Of a stretch of 64,000 nt of DNA, positions 25,522 to 35,272 are shown piece after piece. A program made the position numbers and the translations under genes. The notes below the pieces were generated by a model. It saw only the letters and a program-made list of their open reading frames with translations, searched no databases and was not told where the DNA came from. Source of the stretch: Polynucleobacter duraquae (lineage in GTDB: Bacteria; Pseudomonadota; Gammaproteobacteria; Burkholderiales; Burkholderiaceae). The stretch is taken from contig NZ_CP007501.1 of the NCBI RefSeq assembly GCF_000973625.1, forward strand, positions 1,798,001 to 1,862,000, in the 5' to 3' direction. Within the stretch, counting starts at the first letter, position 1. Each line of letters begins with the position of its first letter.

Positions 25522-26944
25522 CTGCGTTAATGATCTTCACCGTAGCGGTGTCGCGTAACTCACGTAGCCAATCTTGATAAGCCTGATCAAACTTACGCTC
25601 ACGAATGGCTTCGCGAGCGAATTGGCGCTGCTTCTCTAAAGTCAATTGTGCTTTACGACGCTCGAGCACCTGAATTAAATGCCAGCCAAATTCAGTCTTT
25701 ACTGGATTACTAACTTCATCTATTTGCAAGCGATTCATTGCTTGATCAAACTCTGGAACTAAATCACCAGGACCCATCCAACCTAAATTACCTCCATTGG
25801 CAGCAGATCCATCTTCAGAATATTTTTTAGCTAAATCACCAAAATCAGCAGTTTTTGCACGAACCTGATCACGGTAACCCGCTAGGCGTCTTTCAGCATC
25901 TTGGTCTGTCAAGCCCGCACGACTACGCAACAAAATATGGCGCGATAAAGTCTGCGTCACCATAATATTTTGTGGGGTGATGGCACTCTCTTGAGGGGCA
26001 GCTTGTTGTTGCTCAGGAGCGCCAGCAACTAGCGCTCGACGATCTAAAACCTTCAGAACGTGATAGCCAGCAGGGCTCTTGACTACAGCATTCGCAACTT
26101 GTCCACTACCTGTATTTCTGATGGCCTCATAAAACAATTGCGGCAGGCGATCTGGGGTACGGTAGCCCAAATCTTGAAACTTAATTTTTGGATTGTCTTT
26201 TGCAGCCATTGCGCCCAACTGCAAGAAATCTACATCACCACGCGCTTCACGCAACAGGAGTTCTGCCTTCTTCTTTGCCTCAGCCTGAGTGCCAGCACCA
26301 GCATTGGCATCTGCAGGAATAAAAATCTGCGCAACGTCGATCTCTTCTGGCTCACCTTTTACAGCTGGGGTCGAGCGTACGGACTTTCCTCCACCAGCTA
26401 CCTCACGATTGCGATCAGAAATAAAGTTATCTACCTCCGCATCGGAAATCTTAATCTTGCCCTCAACCTCCCGCTCACGATAACGACTGATAATCACATC
26501 ATCACGCAACATTTGGCGATAGCGGTCATAAGTACTTCCAGTAGTGGCAATTTTTACTTTTAACTCTGCAAGTGTTAACTTATTCTTGGCAGCAATATCA
26601 CCAATAATCTGATCCAACTCTTTATTGCTGACCGTAACACCTTCTTGCTCCGCATTTTGTAATTGAATTTTTTCAAGGATGAGGCGCTCAAGCACCGTCT
26701 TGCGCAACGCGGCTGCATCAGGAAGCTTACCTCCCTGCTTTTGTAGGGCAACGATCCGATCATCAATTTCTTTACGTGTCACGTAGCCTGTATTCACAAC
26801 TGCCGCAACACCATCAATATTCCGAATTTTGCTATCAGCTGAAATCTTTGAACCATCTTGCGCAAACGCAAGCTGAGGTAGCAATGCAAGGCCAGTCAAA
26901 ATTGTGGCTACAAGTGCTTGATTAAATCGATTCCTACGCATCAT
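25496..26944 (-). CDS. surA: periplasmic chaperone/peptidyl-prolyl isomerase SurA
   Basis: 482 residues. The signal peptide is cleaved after AFA near residue 28. The SurA N-terminal domain is followed by two parvulin domains (first around AAKDNPKIKFQDLGYRTPDRL, second around SRHILLRSRAGLTDQDAERR to GWHLIQVLERR). It escorts outer-membrane proteins, including LptD encoded just upstream, through the periplasm. The ATG overlaps the lptD stop by four bases. Confidence 0.98.
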   Translation of the reverse strand: MMRRNRFNQALVATILTGLALLPQLAFAQDGSKISADSKIRNIDGVAAVVNTGYVTRKEIDDRIVALQKQGGKLPDAAALRKTVLERLILEKIQLQNAEQEGVTVSNKELDQIIGDIAAKNKLTLAELKVKIATTGSTYDRYRQMLRDDVIISRYREREVEGKIKISDAEVDNFISDRNREVAGGGKSVRSTPAVKGEPEEIDVAQIFIPADANAGAGTQAEAKKKAELLLREARGDVDFLQLGAMAAKDNPKIKFQDLGYRTPDRLPQLFYEAIRNTGSGQVANAVVKSPAGYHVLKVLDRRALVAGAPEQQQAAPQESAITPQNIMVTQTLSRHILLRSRAGLTDQDAERRLAGYRDQVRAKTADFGDLAKKYSEDGSAANGGNLGWMGPGDLVPEFDQAMNRLQIDEVSNPVKTEFGWHLIQVLERRKAQLTLEKQRQFAREAIRERKFDQAYQDWLRELRDTATVKIINADDPAASPR

Positions 26945-29475
26945 TGATAGTTCTCATAAATTGAAGGTGGTATAGGCTTGGAAGTAGGCATATATCCAGG
27001 AACATTTAGTTTCATGATATCAACTGGTAGACTACCAGCGCTACCAAATCCCCTAAATTCTATTTGGAATAAAATTTGGGTAGTAGTTAGTTGAGACGTA
27101 TTAAGTATTTGTGAGTAGGCAGTGCGCAAAGTCCAACAATCACGTATCCACTCCAAAGCCATCAGCGTATTCTGTGTTTTGGTTGTTAAGGCATCATAAC
27201 CCCAGCGACCCAATATTGAAACCTCTCGAGTTAAAGGCCATTGCCCTGAAACATTGTATTGATCAGTAGTGGTTGCTGAGGGGACAAAAGCTTGGTTATT
27301 CTGAACGGATGCTTGTGTTGGTGGGGTCCAAACATTTCGATAGCCAAAATTCAAGCTTCTTCCAGGAGTAGGTCGCCAACTACCACCTACCGTTGTTTGA
27401 ACTAAGCGATTGAGTTGCGTGTTGTATTGTCCGAATACATCTGTACTGAAGTTGCCAAGCAGACGAACTGAAGCAGAGCCCAATGTGTCTGAATAGGTTG
27501 TGGGATTGGCGATAGTGCCATTGAGGCCCACTTTCTGCCCGGTAAAGGCTTGACGTTGTGCAAGGGTAACGTTGGCTCGTTCTGCGCCTGTATTGGCCTC
27601 AATCATGCGGCTGGTAATACCACCCGTTAATTTATTGTTATCAGCAATACGGTCATTACCAACGAAAGTATTTTCACCAAAAATTTGAGTTACACCAAAA
27701 CCGGCATCCGCCGTATCAAATAAAGGGGTTTGAGCCTGACTCTCAAATGGCGTGTAAACATAAAAAGCTCTTGGCTCCATTGTGAGCAACATATCGCGCC
27801 CAAAAAAGCCTTTTAATTCAGCTGCATCTCTTTCTAATGCCAGCCCTGAATCCAAGCTGAATGTCGGAATAGTGAAGCCTTGTGCGGCTGGCGCGCCCAC
27901 AGGGTTGTATGGTGTTACGTTATAAGTGTTTGACTGAAAACTCATTTTCGGAGTGATGTAGTAACCAGGCGTAATCTGGGGCAGGGCCAAAGCCCCCTTA
28001 ATCACCGTTCGATCAGCTTGGCTATAAGCACCCGGAGCAGTTGCTGCCAAATTACCACCAATGTTATAGGCAAAACGCGTGAAATCGGTTGAAAAAGTCG
28101 TTGCAGGACCCGTGGGTAAAGTAATGTACTTTCCACTTGCATCAGCAACTGCTGGTGTTAAACGATTGTTATAAGCAGCTATGACATTCGGTAAAATATT
28201 GTATGGAGACTGCAAAGTCACCGTAGGATCAGGTTGCAAAGTCTGGAAAGTCATCGCCCTTGCGGAAACAGTCCAGTTGCTTAAGCTTCCGGTTAAATTT
28301 TTGGTGGTGCCAACCTCTTGACGAAACTGATTTGTCACTGCACCAGCAATGCTTTGTGAAAAGTCAGTTGGATACCGATTATCTGAAACACGCGCAACAT
28401 TGGCATAACCAGCCCAAGCGCCAGTATTTGGAACTCCATCCTTACCTAACAAGTCGCCGCTAAAGTTTTGCCTCTGCTGCCACTCGTATCGCCAACGGTC
28501 AGTGCCAGTCTTACGATCGTATGGAAGATAGTCACCCATCAAGTTACCAGAGTACTGTTTATCCAAAAACTGATACTTGGCACCCAACTGAACTCCTCGC
28601 TGACCCATTACTCTCGGCTGTAAAAGCAAGTCACGATTAGGCGCAATATTGACATAGTAAGGCTGCGTTATGTCAATGCCGTTATTGGAGTTATAGCCAG
28701 CTACTGGCGCCAAGACTCCTGAACGACGCTGATTAGAGGTTGGCGCAGTAAAGTAAGGCGTATATGCAATGGGTACATCAAAGAATCGCATAACCCCGTG
28801 CGTACCGACCATTTCTTTTTGCTCGTTATCAATCTCAAACGTACTAGCTGTGAAATACCAATCTAAATTTTCTGGGGTGCAAGTTGTATAGGTGGCTTTA
28901 TCAAATACAAACACATCAGCAGTTTGGATCGTCAATTTTTTTGCATTACCACTAGCTCGGTTATCTCGTAGCTCGTAATTAGGAGCTTCCATTTCTCCTT
29001 CACGTGCATCAACTCTAAAGCGCGCTTTAGGCCCCTTGAATACTGTATTACCTTTTGAGAATTCAGTATTACCAGATAAATTAGCTACATCAGAATCAGG
29101 GTCGTACTTAATTTCGTCTGCTTTAATAACTGCGCCATTTCGACGAATTTGTGCACGGCCTTTCAAGCGCATTTCGCGATCAACGATTCCGTCAATCGAA
29201 TCACTAGAGGTAAATGTTAAAGCTTGCCCATCATTAATTGGTTTACCAACTCGCAATTGATCATCTAACTTTAGGACGGTGACATCACCACGATCAGGAA
29301 TTAAAACGGAGTTCGCAGAACTCCCTAAAGACTGTGCGGAAGGAGGTAAAGGTGCGGGTGCCTGAGCGTGACTTACGAGTGCAAATTGCGACAATACAAC
29401 CCCCATCATTAAACGCAGGGTAGCAGCTACAAAAAGAGGGGCGCAATGGCCAGCGCAAGGGCGATAATGACTCAT
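26941..29475 (-). CDS. lptD: LPS-assembly outer-membrane protein LptD
   Basis: 844 residues. A signal sequence ends SHAQA (about residue 39), then a LptA-like jellyroll (DGIVDREMRLKGRAQIRRNGAV) and a large C-terminal beta-barrel (LptD/OstA C-domain). It forms the LPS translocon with LptE. It heads the operon lptD-surA-pdxA-rsmA. A TATAAT on the minus strand at 29493-29498 gives a likely promoter with a short leader. It is divergent from amgK across 33 bases. Confidence 0.98.
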   Translation of the reverse strand: MSHYRPCAGHCAPLFVAATLRLMMGVVLSQFALVSHAQAPAPLPPSAQSLGSSANSVLIPDRGDVTVLKLDDQLRVGKPINDGQALTFTSSDSIDGIVDREMRLKGRAQIRRNGAVIKADEIKYDPDSDVANLSGNTEFSKGNTVFKGPKARFRVDAREGEMEAPNYELRDNRASGNAKKLTIQTADVFVFDKATYTTCTPENLDWYFTASTFEIDNEQKEMVGTHGVMRFFDVPIAYTPYFTAPTSNQRRSGVLAPVAGYNSNNGIDITQPYYVNIAPNRDLLLQPRVMGQRGVQLGAKYQFLDKQYSGNLMGDYLPYDRKTGTDRWRYEWQQRQNFSGDLLGKDGVPNTGAWAGYANVARVSDNRYPTDFSQSIAGAVTNQFRQEVGTTKNLTGSLSNWTVSARAMTFQTLQPDPTVTLQSPYNILPNVIAAYNNRLTPAVADASGKYITLPTGPATTFSTDFTRFAYNIGGNLAATAPGAYSQADRTVIKGALALPQITPGYYITPKMSFQSNTYNVTPYNPVGAPAAQGFTIPTFSLDSGLALERDAAELKGFFGRDMLLTMEPRAFYVYTPFESQAQTPLFDTADAGFGVTQIFGENTFVGNDRIADNNKLTGGITSRMIEANTGAERANVTLAQRQAFTGQKVGLNGTIANPTTYSDTLGSASVRLLGNFSTDVFGQYNTQLNRLVQTTVGGSWRPTPGRSLNFGYRNVWTPPTQASVQNNQAFVPSATTTDQYNVSGQWPLTREVSILGRWGYDALTTKTQNTLMALEWIRDCWTLRTAYSQILNTSQLTTTQILFQIEFRGFGSAGSLPVDIMKLNVPGYMPTSKPIPPSIYENYQ

Positions 29476-29492
29476 AGATCCAGACCCGCCTT

Positions 29493-29498
29493 ATTATA
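29493..29498 (-). promoter_or_regulatory. -10 box TATAAT of lptD operon
   Basis: TATAAT on the minus strand, 17 bases before the lptD ATG at 29475, inside the 33-base gap shared with amgK. No convincing -35 is present, and any -35 would lie within amgK coding sequence. Confidence 0.45.
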
Positions 29499-29508
29499 CG
29501 AATCGACC

Positions 29509-30504
29509 ATGACTGACTCTCGCTTAGACTCCCTCCGTAGCTGGCTAAAAGGCCTTGAACCTAGCTGGCAATTAGATCTCCCCACTTTGGCCCCCGCCTC
29601 GGCAGATGCCAGCTTTAGGCGGTATTTCAGGATTGCATCCAAAAACCCGGATTTTCCATCTTTGATCGTGATGGACGCCCCACCCCAACACGAGCCCTTG
29701 GACGCTTTTATTGAGGTCGATTTATTACTCGAAAATGCCGGCTTAAATGTCCCGAAAATTTTAGAAAAGAATGTGGCTGAGGGCTTTCTATTACTCAACG
29801 ATTTAGGCACTAAAACTTACCTTACAGAACTTAATCCAGACAGTGCTGACTACCTCTACAGAGATGCGACACACGCCTTGGTACAAATGCAATTAGCAAG
29901 TAAACCAGATGTGTTGCCAAACTACGATGAGGCATTGCTAAAGCGTGAGCTAGATTTATTTCCAGAGTGGTATTTAGGGAAACATCTCAACATCGAATTA
30001 AGCAAGCTTCAGAATTTACAGATTAAGCAAGCATTTGAACTGATCATTCAAAATAATCTTGCACAGGAAAAAGTTTATGTTCATCGCGACTACCATTCAC
30101 GCAATCTGATGGTGACGGAAAAAAATAATCCTGGTGTAATTGATTTTCAAGATGCAGTGTATGGTCCCATCACTTACGACGCAGCTTCACTCTGGCGTGA
30201 CGCTTACATTTCATGGCCTGAAGAACGTGTGATTGATTGGGTCATTAAATTTTGGGAGGAAGGTCGTCAAGTAGGTTTGCCTATGCCAAACGATTTTGGT
30301 CAGTTCTATCGTGACTTTGAATGGGTGGGTTTACAACGACATCTGAAGATCTTGGGTATTTTTGCAAGACTATTTCATCGTGATGGCAAAGATGGCTATC
30401 TCAAAGATATTCCATTAGTACTCGAGTGTGCGATTGCCACTGCCAATCGTTATATCGAATTAAAGCCCTTGGCACGCATTCTAGAATCAACGCGCACTAC
30501 TTAG
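29509..30504 (+). CDS. amgK: N-acetylmuramate/N-acetylglucosamine kinase
   Basis: 331 residues from the ATG at 29509 (MTDSRLDSLRSWL); the frame is open from 29446 but would overlap lptD. An aminoglycoside-phosphotransferase fold has catalytic VHRDYHSRNLMV and metal-binding VIDFQDAVYG. AmgK phosphorylates MurNAc at C1, the first step of the recycling route that bypasses MurA, and is usually paired with MurU, encoded next. The route gives intrinsic tolerance to fosfomycin in organisms that have it. Confidence 0.92.
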   Translation: MTDSRLDSLRSWLKGLEPSWQLDLPTLAPASADASFRRYFRIASKNPDFPSLIVMDAPPQHEPLDAFIEVDLLLENAGLNVPKILEKNVAEGFLLLNDLGTKTYLTELNPDSADYLYRDATHALVQMQLASKPDVLPNYDEALLKRELDLFPEWYLGKHLNIELSKLQNLQIKQAFELIIQNNLAQEKVYVHRDYHSRNLMVTEKNNPGVIDFQDAVYGPITYDAASLWRDAYISWPEERVIDWVIKFWEEGRQVGLPMPNDFGQFYRDFEWVGLQRHLKILGIFARLFHRDGKDGYLKDIPLVLECAIATANRYIELKPLARILESTRTT

Positions 30505-30522
30505 GGTGAATAGCCACTCATC

Positions 30523-31239
30523 ATGAATAAGCCCAATCTCATTCCATGCTTTTTATTGGCAGCAGGTCGAGGTGAGCGCATGCGCCCCTTGACAGATGAA
30601 CTACCCAAACCGCTCCTCACTATTAAAAATAAATCCTTACTAGCCTGGCATGTGGAGGCATTGAGTTCGGCAGGTATTCAGGATGTAGTGATTAATCATG
30701 CTTGGCTTGGTAGGAAAATTGAGGAAGCACTGGGAAATGGCAGCCAATTTGGACTCAACATTACCTACTCTCCAGAAACTAGTGCCCTAGAAACGGCAGG
30801 TGGTATTCGCAAAGCCTTGCCTTTGTTGAACCCAAGGGATTATTTTCTAGTCATCAATGGGGATGTTTTTAGCCCGAATCTACCAATTCAGCAGCTCTTA
30901 AACCAAGCTCCTAACTTACGAAGCATGTCAAGCAGGCCTCTGGCACACCTTTTAATGGTTCCCAACCCAGCTCAACATCCTGAGGGTGACTTTTATATTA
31001 AGGACTCCCAGGTGGCCAATGAACCCCTAGATGGTGCTGAAAAACTGACCTTTTCTGGCATCGGGCTCTACCATCGGGACCTTTTTAAGGACCTGGAATT
31101 AGATGTGCCCACTAAGCTAGCTCCAATTTTGAGGGAGGCCATGTCTAAAAATAGAGTGTCCGGTGAAAAATATACCGGACCGTGGCACGATGTAGGTACA
31201 CCCCAACGATTACAAGAACTCAATGCAGCAAATGAATAA
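30523..31239 (+). CDS. murU: N-acetylmuramate alpha-1-phosphate uridylyltransferase
   Basis: 238 residues, a sugar-nucleotidyltransferase fold. The signature LAAGRGERMRPLTDELPKPL is followed by the metal-binding VINGDVF. It makes UDP-MurNAc from MurNAc-1-phosphate. It is 18 bases after amgK, confirming the pair, and overlaps pepP by 17 bases if the first pepP ATG is used. Confidence 0.93.
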   Translation: MNKPNLIPCFLLAAGRGERMRPLTDELPKPLLTIKNKSLLAWHVEALSSAGIQDVVINHAWLGRKIEEALGNGSQFGLNITYSPETSALETAGGIRKALPLLNPRDYFLVINGDVFSPNLPIQQLLNQAPNLRSMSSRPLAHLLMVPNPAQHPEGDFYIKDSQVANEPLDGAEKLTFSGIGLYHRDLFKDLELDVPTKLAPILREAMSKNRVSGEKYTGPWHDVGTPQRLQELNAANE

Positions 31240-32602
31240 ATCCATCATTTACCAACAACGCCGAGTCGAACTCGCCAAACGGATCTGCGCTAAAACTGGT
31301 GGTGGCGTTGCCATCATCACTACAGCGCCTGAGACAGCGCGTAATCGAGATAGTGAGTTCCCCTATCGTCACGACAGTGATTTTTTCTACCTCACTGGCT
31401 TTGAAGAGCCAGGTGCAACACTCGTACTCAAAATTGCTGGATCACCATCACAACCCCAATTGGAAGCACATCTGTTTTGCAGGCCTAAAGATGCAGAACG
31501 TGAAATTTGGGATGGTATTCGCTTGGGGCCAGATGCAGCTCCATCAGTTTTAGGTGTGGAGCATGCCTATAGCATTCATGAATTAGATACCAAGCTCAGT
31601 GATTTGCTAGCTGATCAAAATGCGGTTTATATTCGCCTTTCCGAAAGCGCTGAAATCGATCGTCGCTTACGCCATTGGATGAAACAAGTACGAGCTCAGG
31701 CACGAGCTGGTGTCAATCCTCCTTCAGAATTTCATGATGTAGAGAGTTTGATTCATGAGATGCGTCTTTTTAAAGATGTCCATGAGATTGACATCATGCG
31801 TCGTGCAGCTGCGATTTCTGCACTTGCTCATATTCGTGCCATGCAAGTCTGTAAACCCGGAATGCGTGAATATCATCTCGAAGCAGAGCTTCTTCACGAG
31901 TTCCGCTACAGCGGTGCACAAAGCGTTGCATATAACAGCATTGTTGCTGGCGGCGCTAACTCCTGCATCCTGCATTACCGCGCTGGTGATACTGAACTAC
32001 GTAGCGGAGATCTGTGCCTCATTGATGCAGGTTGCGAGCTTGATAGTTACGCTTCAGACATCACCCGCACATTTCCGGTGAATGGGAAGTTCACAGGTCC
32101 ACAACGCGCACTGTATGAGATTACGCTTGCATCGCAAGAAGCCGCTATCGCAATGACTAAGCCTGGCAATACATTTATGCAACCACATGAGGCAGCACTT
32201 AAGGTACTCACTCAAGGCTTACTTGATGAGAATCTACTCAAGCTTGCGGAATTAGGCTCATTGGATAATGCACTTGAGACTGGAGCCTACCGTCGCTTTT
32301 ATATGCACCGTACCTCACATTGGCTGGGAATGGATGTGCATGACGTTGGCTCCTATCGTGAACCGCTTGACGCAGTACCCAGCTCTTCAGAAAAGCCATG
32401 GCGTGTTCTTAAACCAGGCATGGTACTCACTATCGAGCCTGGCTTATATATCCGCCCCGCTGATGATGTAGATGAGCGCTTTTGGAATATCGGCATCCGC
32501 ATTGAGGATGACGCTGTAGTGAATGATTCTGGATGTGAATTGATTTCTCGTGGCGTACCAGTTAAAGCTGATGAAATCGAAGCACTCATGAAAAATAATT
32601 AG
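31223..32602 (+). CDS. pepP: Xaa-Pro aminopeptidase (aminopeptidase P)
   Basis: 459 residues. The N-terminal creatinase-like domain contains FPYRHDSDFFYLTGFEEPG; the C-terminal pita-bread metallopeptidase has LIDAGCELDSYASDITRTFP (two metal aspartates), HRTSHWLGMDVHD, TIEPGLYI and IRIEDD. It removes N-terminal residues ahead of proline. Either ATG 31223 or 31232 could be used; neither has a strong Shine-Dalgarno. The pepP then ubiH order is as in E. coli. Confidence 0.96.
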   Translation: MQQMNKSIIYQQRRVELAKRICAKTGGGVAIITTAPETARNRDSEFPYRHDSDFFYLTGFEEPGATLVLKIAGSPSQPQLEAHLFCRPKDAEREIWDGIRLGPDAAPSVLGVEHAYSIHELDTKLSDLLADQNAVYIRLSESAEIDRRLRHWMKQVRAQARAGVNPPSEFHDVESLIHEMRLFKDVHEIDIMRRAAAISALAHIRAMQVCKPGMREYHLEAELLHEFRYSGAQSVAYNSIVAGGANSCILHYRAGDTELRSGDLCLIDAGCELDSYASDITRTFPVNGKFTGPQRALYEITLASQEAAIAMTKPGNTFMQPHEAALKVLTQGLLDENLLKLAELGSLDNALETGAYRRFYMHRTSHWLGMDVHDVGSYREPLDAVPSSSEKPWRVLKPGMVLTIEPGLYIRPADDVDERFWNIGIRIEDDAVVNDSGCELISRGVPVKADEIEALMKNN

Positions 32603-32633
32603 AGCACTACCAATAAAAGATAGATTGCCAAGC

Positions 32634-33791
32634 ATGTCAGTTGAGAACTTCGATATCGTAATTCAGGGTGGTGGTCCAGTAGGCCTAGCCTGTGCAGCAT
32701 GGTCCTTGCAGAAATTTCCCGACGCAAAGATTGCACTACTAGATCGCAACCCTGCAGATGACACTGAATTAGCTGCTGCTGATAGCCGAGGGGTTGCCTT
32801 ATCACACGGTAGCAAGCTGTTGTTAGATACCATCAATGCGTGGCCTACTGAGTGTGCTGATATTCATCGAGTACATGTCTCGCAAGCGGGCCGCTTTGGT
32901 CGTGCCCTAATGACTCGCGAAGAACTTGGTCAAAAAGCCTTAGGTCACATCATTCGTTATCGCGATATTCACCTCACACTGCGTAAAGCCTTAAGAGCTA
33001 TTCAAAAAAATAGTCCGCATTTTATTTGGAAACATATCGACCCCAATGCTGATGTTGAAAACATTCAAGCCAAGTGTATTGTTCACGCTGAGGGTGGTTT
33101 ATTTAAAACCCAAGACTGGGTGGAATCTGGCAGAGACTATGAGCAATCAGCTTTAGTTGGATTAGTGGAGGTTGAGAGTGCATCACCCTTCGAAGCGTGG
33201 GAGCGCTTTACCTCTGAAGGACCTTTGGCCGTTCTGCCAAGCCACTATGGGCCCAATATTCTGAATCTGATTTGGTGCGGAACTCCAAGTTCATCACAAG
33301 CACGTCTCGCTTTGAGTGATGCTGATTTTCTGAAAAGCTTGCAATCCGAATTCGGCTCGCGCGTTGGGCAATTTCTTAAAACCCAAGATCGCCGACTTTA
33401 CGAGCTAGGACTCAACTACCGCAAAGAAATTACCCAAGCTAACGAGGTTTGGATTGGCAATGCCGCACAAACCTTGCATCCGGTTGCGGGACAAGGTCTC
33501 AACCTCGGATTACGGGATGCGTATCTCTTGGCAGAAAAACTTAGCATCCTCTTCTCTAAGTCAGAGAATCAAAAAACTCCTCTAGCCATCGAAACTACCT
33601 TGAAGGAATATGCCCAAAGTCGCAAGCTCGATCGGTCTGCCACTATCGGTCTCACTGACTTCATGGCCAGAATCTTCACCTCCAATCTATTTCCCGTTGT
33701 GATTGGCCGTGGATTAGCTTTAACGGCTCTCCAGTGGCTCCCACCCATCAAAACCGCCTTAGCTCGCCAGATGATGTTTGGTAGGCGCTAA
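32634..33791 (+). CDS. ubiH: UbiH/UbiF/VisC-type FAD hydroxylase
   Basis: 385 residues from ATG 32634; a TTG nine bases earlier is possible. The FAD-binding GGGPVG is near the N-terminus; the second FAD motif is IGNAAQTLHPVAGQGLNLGLRDA, typical of ubiquinone-ring hydroxylases. It hydroxylates a ring carbon in ubiquinone synthesis; which position cannot be told (UbiH, UbiI and UbiF are similar). Linkage to pepP favours UbiH or UbiI. It ends at an intrinsic terminator. Confidence 0.85.
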   Translation: MSVENFDIVIQGGGPVGLACAAWSLQKFPDAKIALLDRNPADDTELAAADSRGVALSHGSKLLLDTINAWPTECADIHRVHVSQAGRFGRALMTREELGQKALGHIIRYRDIHLTLRKALRAIQKNSPHFIWKHIDPNADVENIQAKCIVHAEGGLFKTQDWVESGRDYEQSALVGLVEVESASPFEAWERFTSEGPLAVLPSHYGPNILNLIWCGTPSSSQARLALSDADFLKSLQSEFGSRVGQFLKTQDRRLYELGLNYRKEITQANEVWIGNAAQTLHPVAGQGLNLGLRDAYLLAEKLSILFSKSENQKTPLAIETTLKEYAQSRKLDRSATIGLTDFMARIFTSNLFPVVIGRGLALTALQWLPPIKTALARQMMFGRR

Positions 33792-33836
33792 GAGGCTGAA
33801 ATACGCTCCAAAATACAAGCATTCTGCATTTGATCT

Positions 33837-33861
33837 TAGGCATGGATTGTGCCTATTTTTT
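33837..33861 (+). terminator. intrinsic terminator after the ubiH-type gene
   Basis: Stem TAGGCA (33837-33842) and TGCCTA (33850-33855) with a seven-base loop, followed by TTTTTT. A second TAGGCA at 33861-33866 can pair with the same TGCCTA, giving an alternative hairpin without a U-tract. Confidence 0.75.
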
Positions 33862-33942
33862 AGGCAAATGTAAGCTGATTTGTGCTAAAGTGTCACCCTT
33901 TCCTCCAGCACTACAAGCCCTCCAGAACTTAGCCTGAAACAC

Positions 33943-34959
33943 ATGAAGATTGGCCCACACTTTCTTGCGAATAGATTATTTGTTGCCCCGATGGCCGGGG
34001 TAACGGATCGTCCATTTCGCCAGCTTTGCAAAAAACTCGGCGCCGGTTATGCCGTATCTGAAATGATTGCATCTAACGCTTTGCTTTGGAAGAGCGAGAA
34101 AACCCAACGTCGCGCTAACCATCAAGGTGAATTTAAGCCTATTGCAGTCCAAATTGCTGGGGCCGATCCGAGGATGATGGCAGCTGCTGCCAAACTCAAC
34201 GTCGATCACGGCGCCCAGATTATTGATATCAATATGGGCTGCCCAGCCAAAAAGGTGTGCAATGTTGCGGCCGGTTCTGCGCTATTGAGAGACGAGCCAT
34301 TAGTGCAGCAAATTTTAGAAGCCGTAGTTCAGGCGGTAGGGGTGGGTGCTGATGCAGTGCCTGTGACCTTGAAGATTCGGACGGGCTGGGATCGCGAACA
34401 TAAAAATGCAATCGATATTGCGCGTCTCGCTGAGCAATCCGGCATCTCTATGCTGACTGTTCACGGTCGTACGCGGGCTGACCTCTATCACGGCGAAGCT
34501 GAATATGAAACCATTACCGCAGTGAAGAATAGTGTTGCTATTCCCGTAGTTGCCAATGGCGATATCACCACTCCAGAAAAAGCAGAATTTGTTTTAAAAG
34601 AAACCGGGGCCGATGCCATCATGATTGGTCGCGCTGCTCAGGGGCGTCCTTGGATCTTTCGTGAAATTAATCACTTTTTGGAAACGGGCGGCAAATTACC
34701 AACACCACAGATTAATGAGATTCAAGAAATCATGAATACTCATCTCGTCGATCATTATGAGTTTTACGGTGAATACGTTGGTTTGCGCACGGCACGCAAG
34801 CACATCGGTTGGTACTGCAAGGGCTTACGTGACTCTCATGCTTTCCGCCAAAGAATGAATACTGCCGATGATTGCAAAACTCAATTACAGATGGTGAATG
34901 ATTTTTTTAATGAAATGAAATCCCATTCAGATCGTTTGTTATTTTTAGAAGCAGCCTAA
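33943..34959 (+). CDS. dusB: tRNA-dihydrouridine synthase B
   Basis: 338 residues, an FMN TIM barrel. Motifs: VAPMAGVTDRPFRQL, the catalytic cysteine in NMGCPAKKVCNVAAGSALL, and MIGRAAQGRPWIF. It reduces uridine (position 17 in E. coli) in tRNA D-loops. It is the first gene of dusB-fis, the order conserved across proteobacteria. A TAAAGT -10 candidate lies near 33886. No Shine-Dalgarno is seen. Confidence 0.97.
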   Translation: MKIGPHFLANRLFVAPMAGVTDRPFRQLCKKLGAGYAVSEMIASNALLWKSEKTQRRANHQGEFKPIAVQIAGADPRMMAAAAKLNVDHGAQIIDINMGCPAKKVCNVAAGSALLRDEPLVQQILEAVVQAVGVGADAVPVTLKIRTGWDREHKNAIDIARLAEQSGISMLTVHGRTRADLYHGEAEYETITAVKNSVAIPVVANGDITTPEKAEFVLKETGADAIMIGRAAQGRPWIFREINHFLETGGKLPTPQINEIQEIMNTHLVDHYEFYGEYVGLRTARKHIGWYCKGLRDSHAFRQRMNTADDCKTQLQMVNDFFNEMKSHSDRLLFLEAA

Positions 34960-34984
34960 ATTTAGTTTTTTATTTAATTTATCC

Positions 34985-35224
34985 ATGACCAACAAGCACC
35001 CCATCACCGAATGCATTGAGACACAACTCCAAGGTTATTTGGACGACCTCAAAGGAACACCCCCCTCCGACCTATACCAGATGGTTCTCGCAGTGGTTGA
35101 AAAGCCAATGCTGGAATTAGTAATGCAGCATGCAAAGCAGAATCAATCCTTAGCTGCGCAGTACCTAGGCATCAACCGCAATACGCTGCATAAGAAATTA
35201 GTTGAACACCAGCTCCTGAAGTAA
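34985..35224 (+). CDS. fis: Fis-family DNA-binding protein
   Basis: 79 residues, shorter than E. coli Fis (98) as usual in betaproteobacteria. The C-terminal helix-turn-helix is NQSLAAQYLGINRNTLHKKL. It is a nucleoid-associated regulator that bends DNA and activates rRNA and tRNA promoters. It is 25 bases after dusB. TTTAAT ends six bases before its ATG, so it may also have its own start. Confidence 0.93.
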   Translation: MTNKHPITECIETQLQGYLDDLKGTPPSDLYQMVLAVVEKPMLELVMQHAKQNQSLAAQYLGINRNTLHKKLVEHQLLK

Positions 35225-35272
35225 GTCAGACCCCATTTGCAAATTCTTGATTAATCAAACCTTTCGAAAAAT

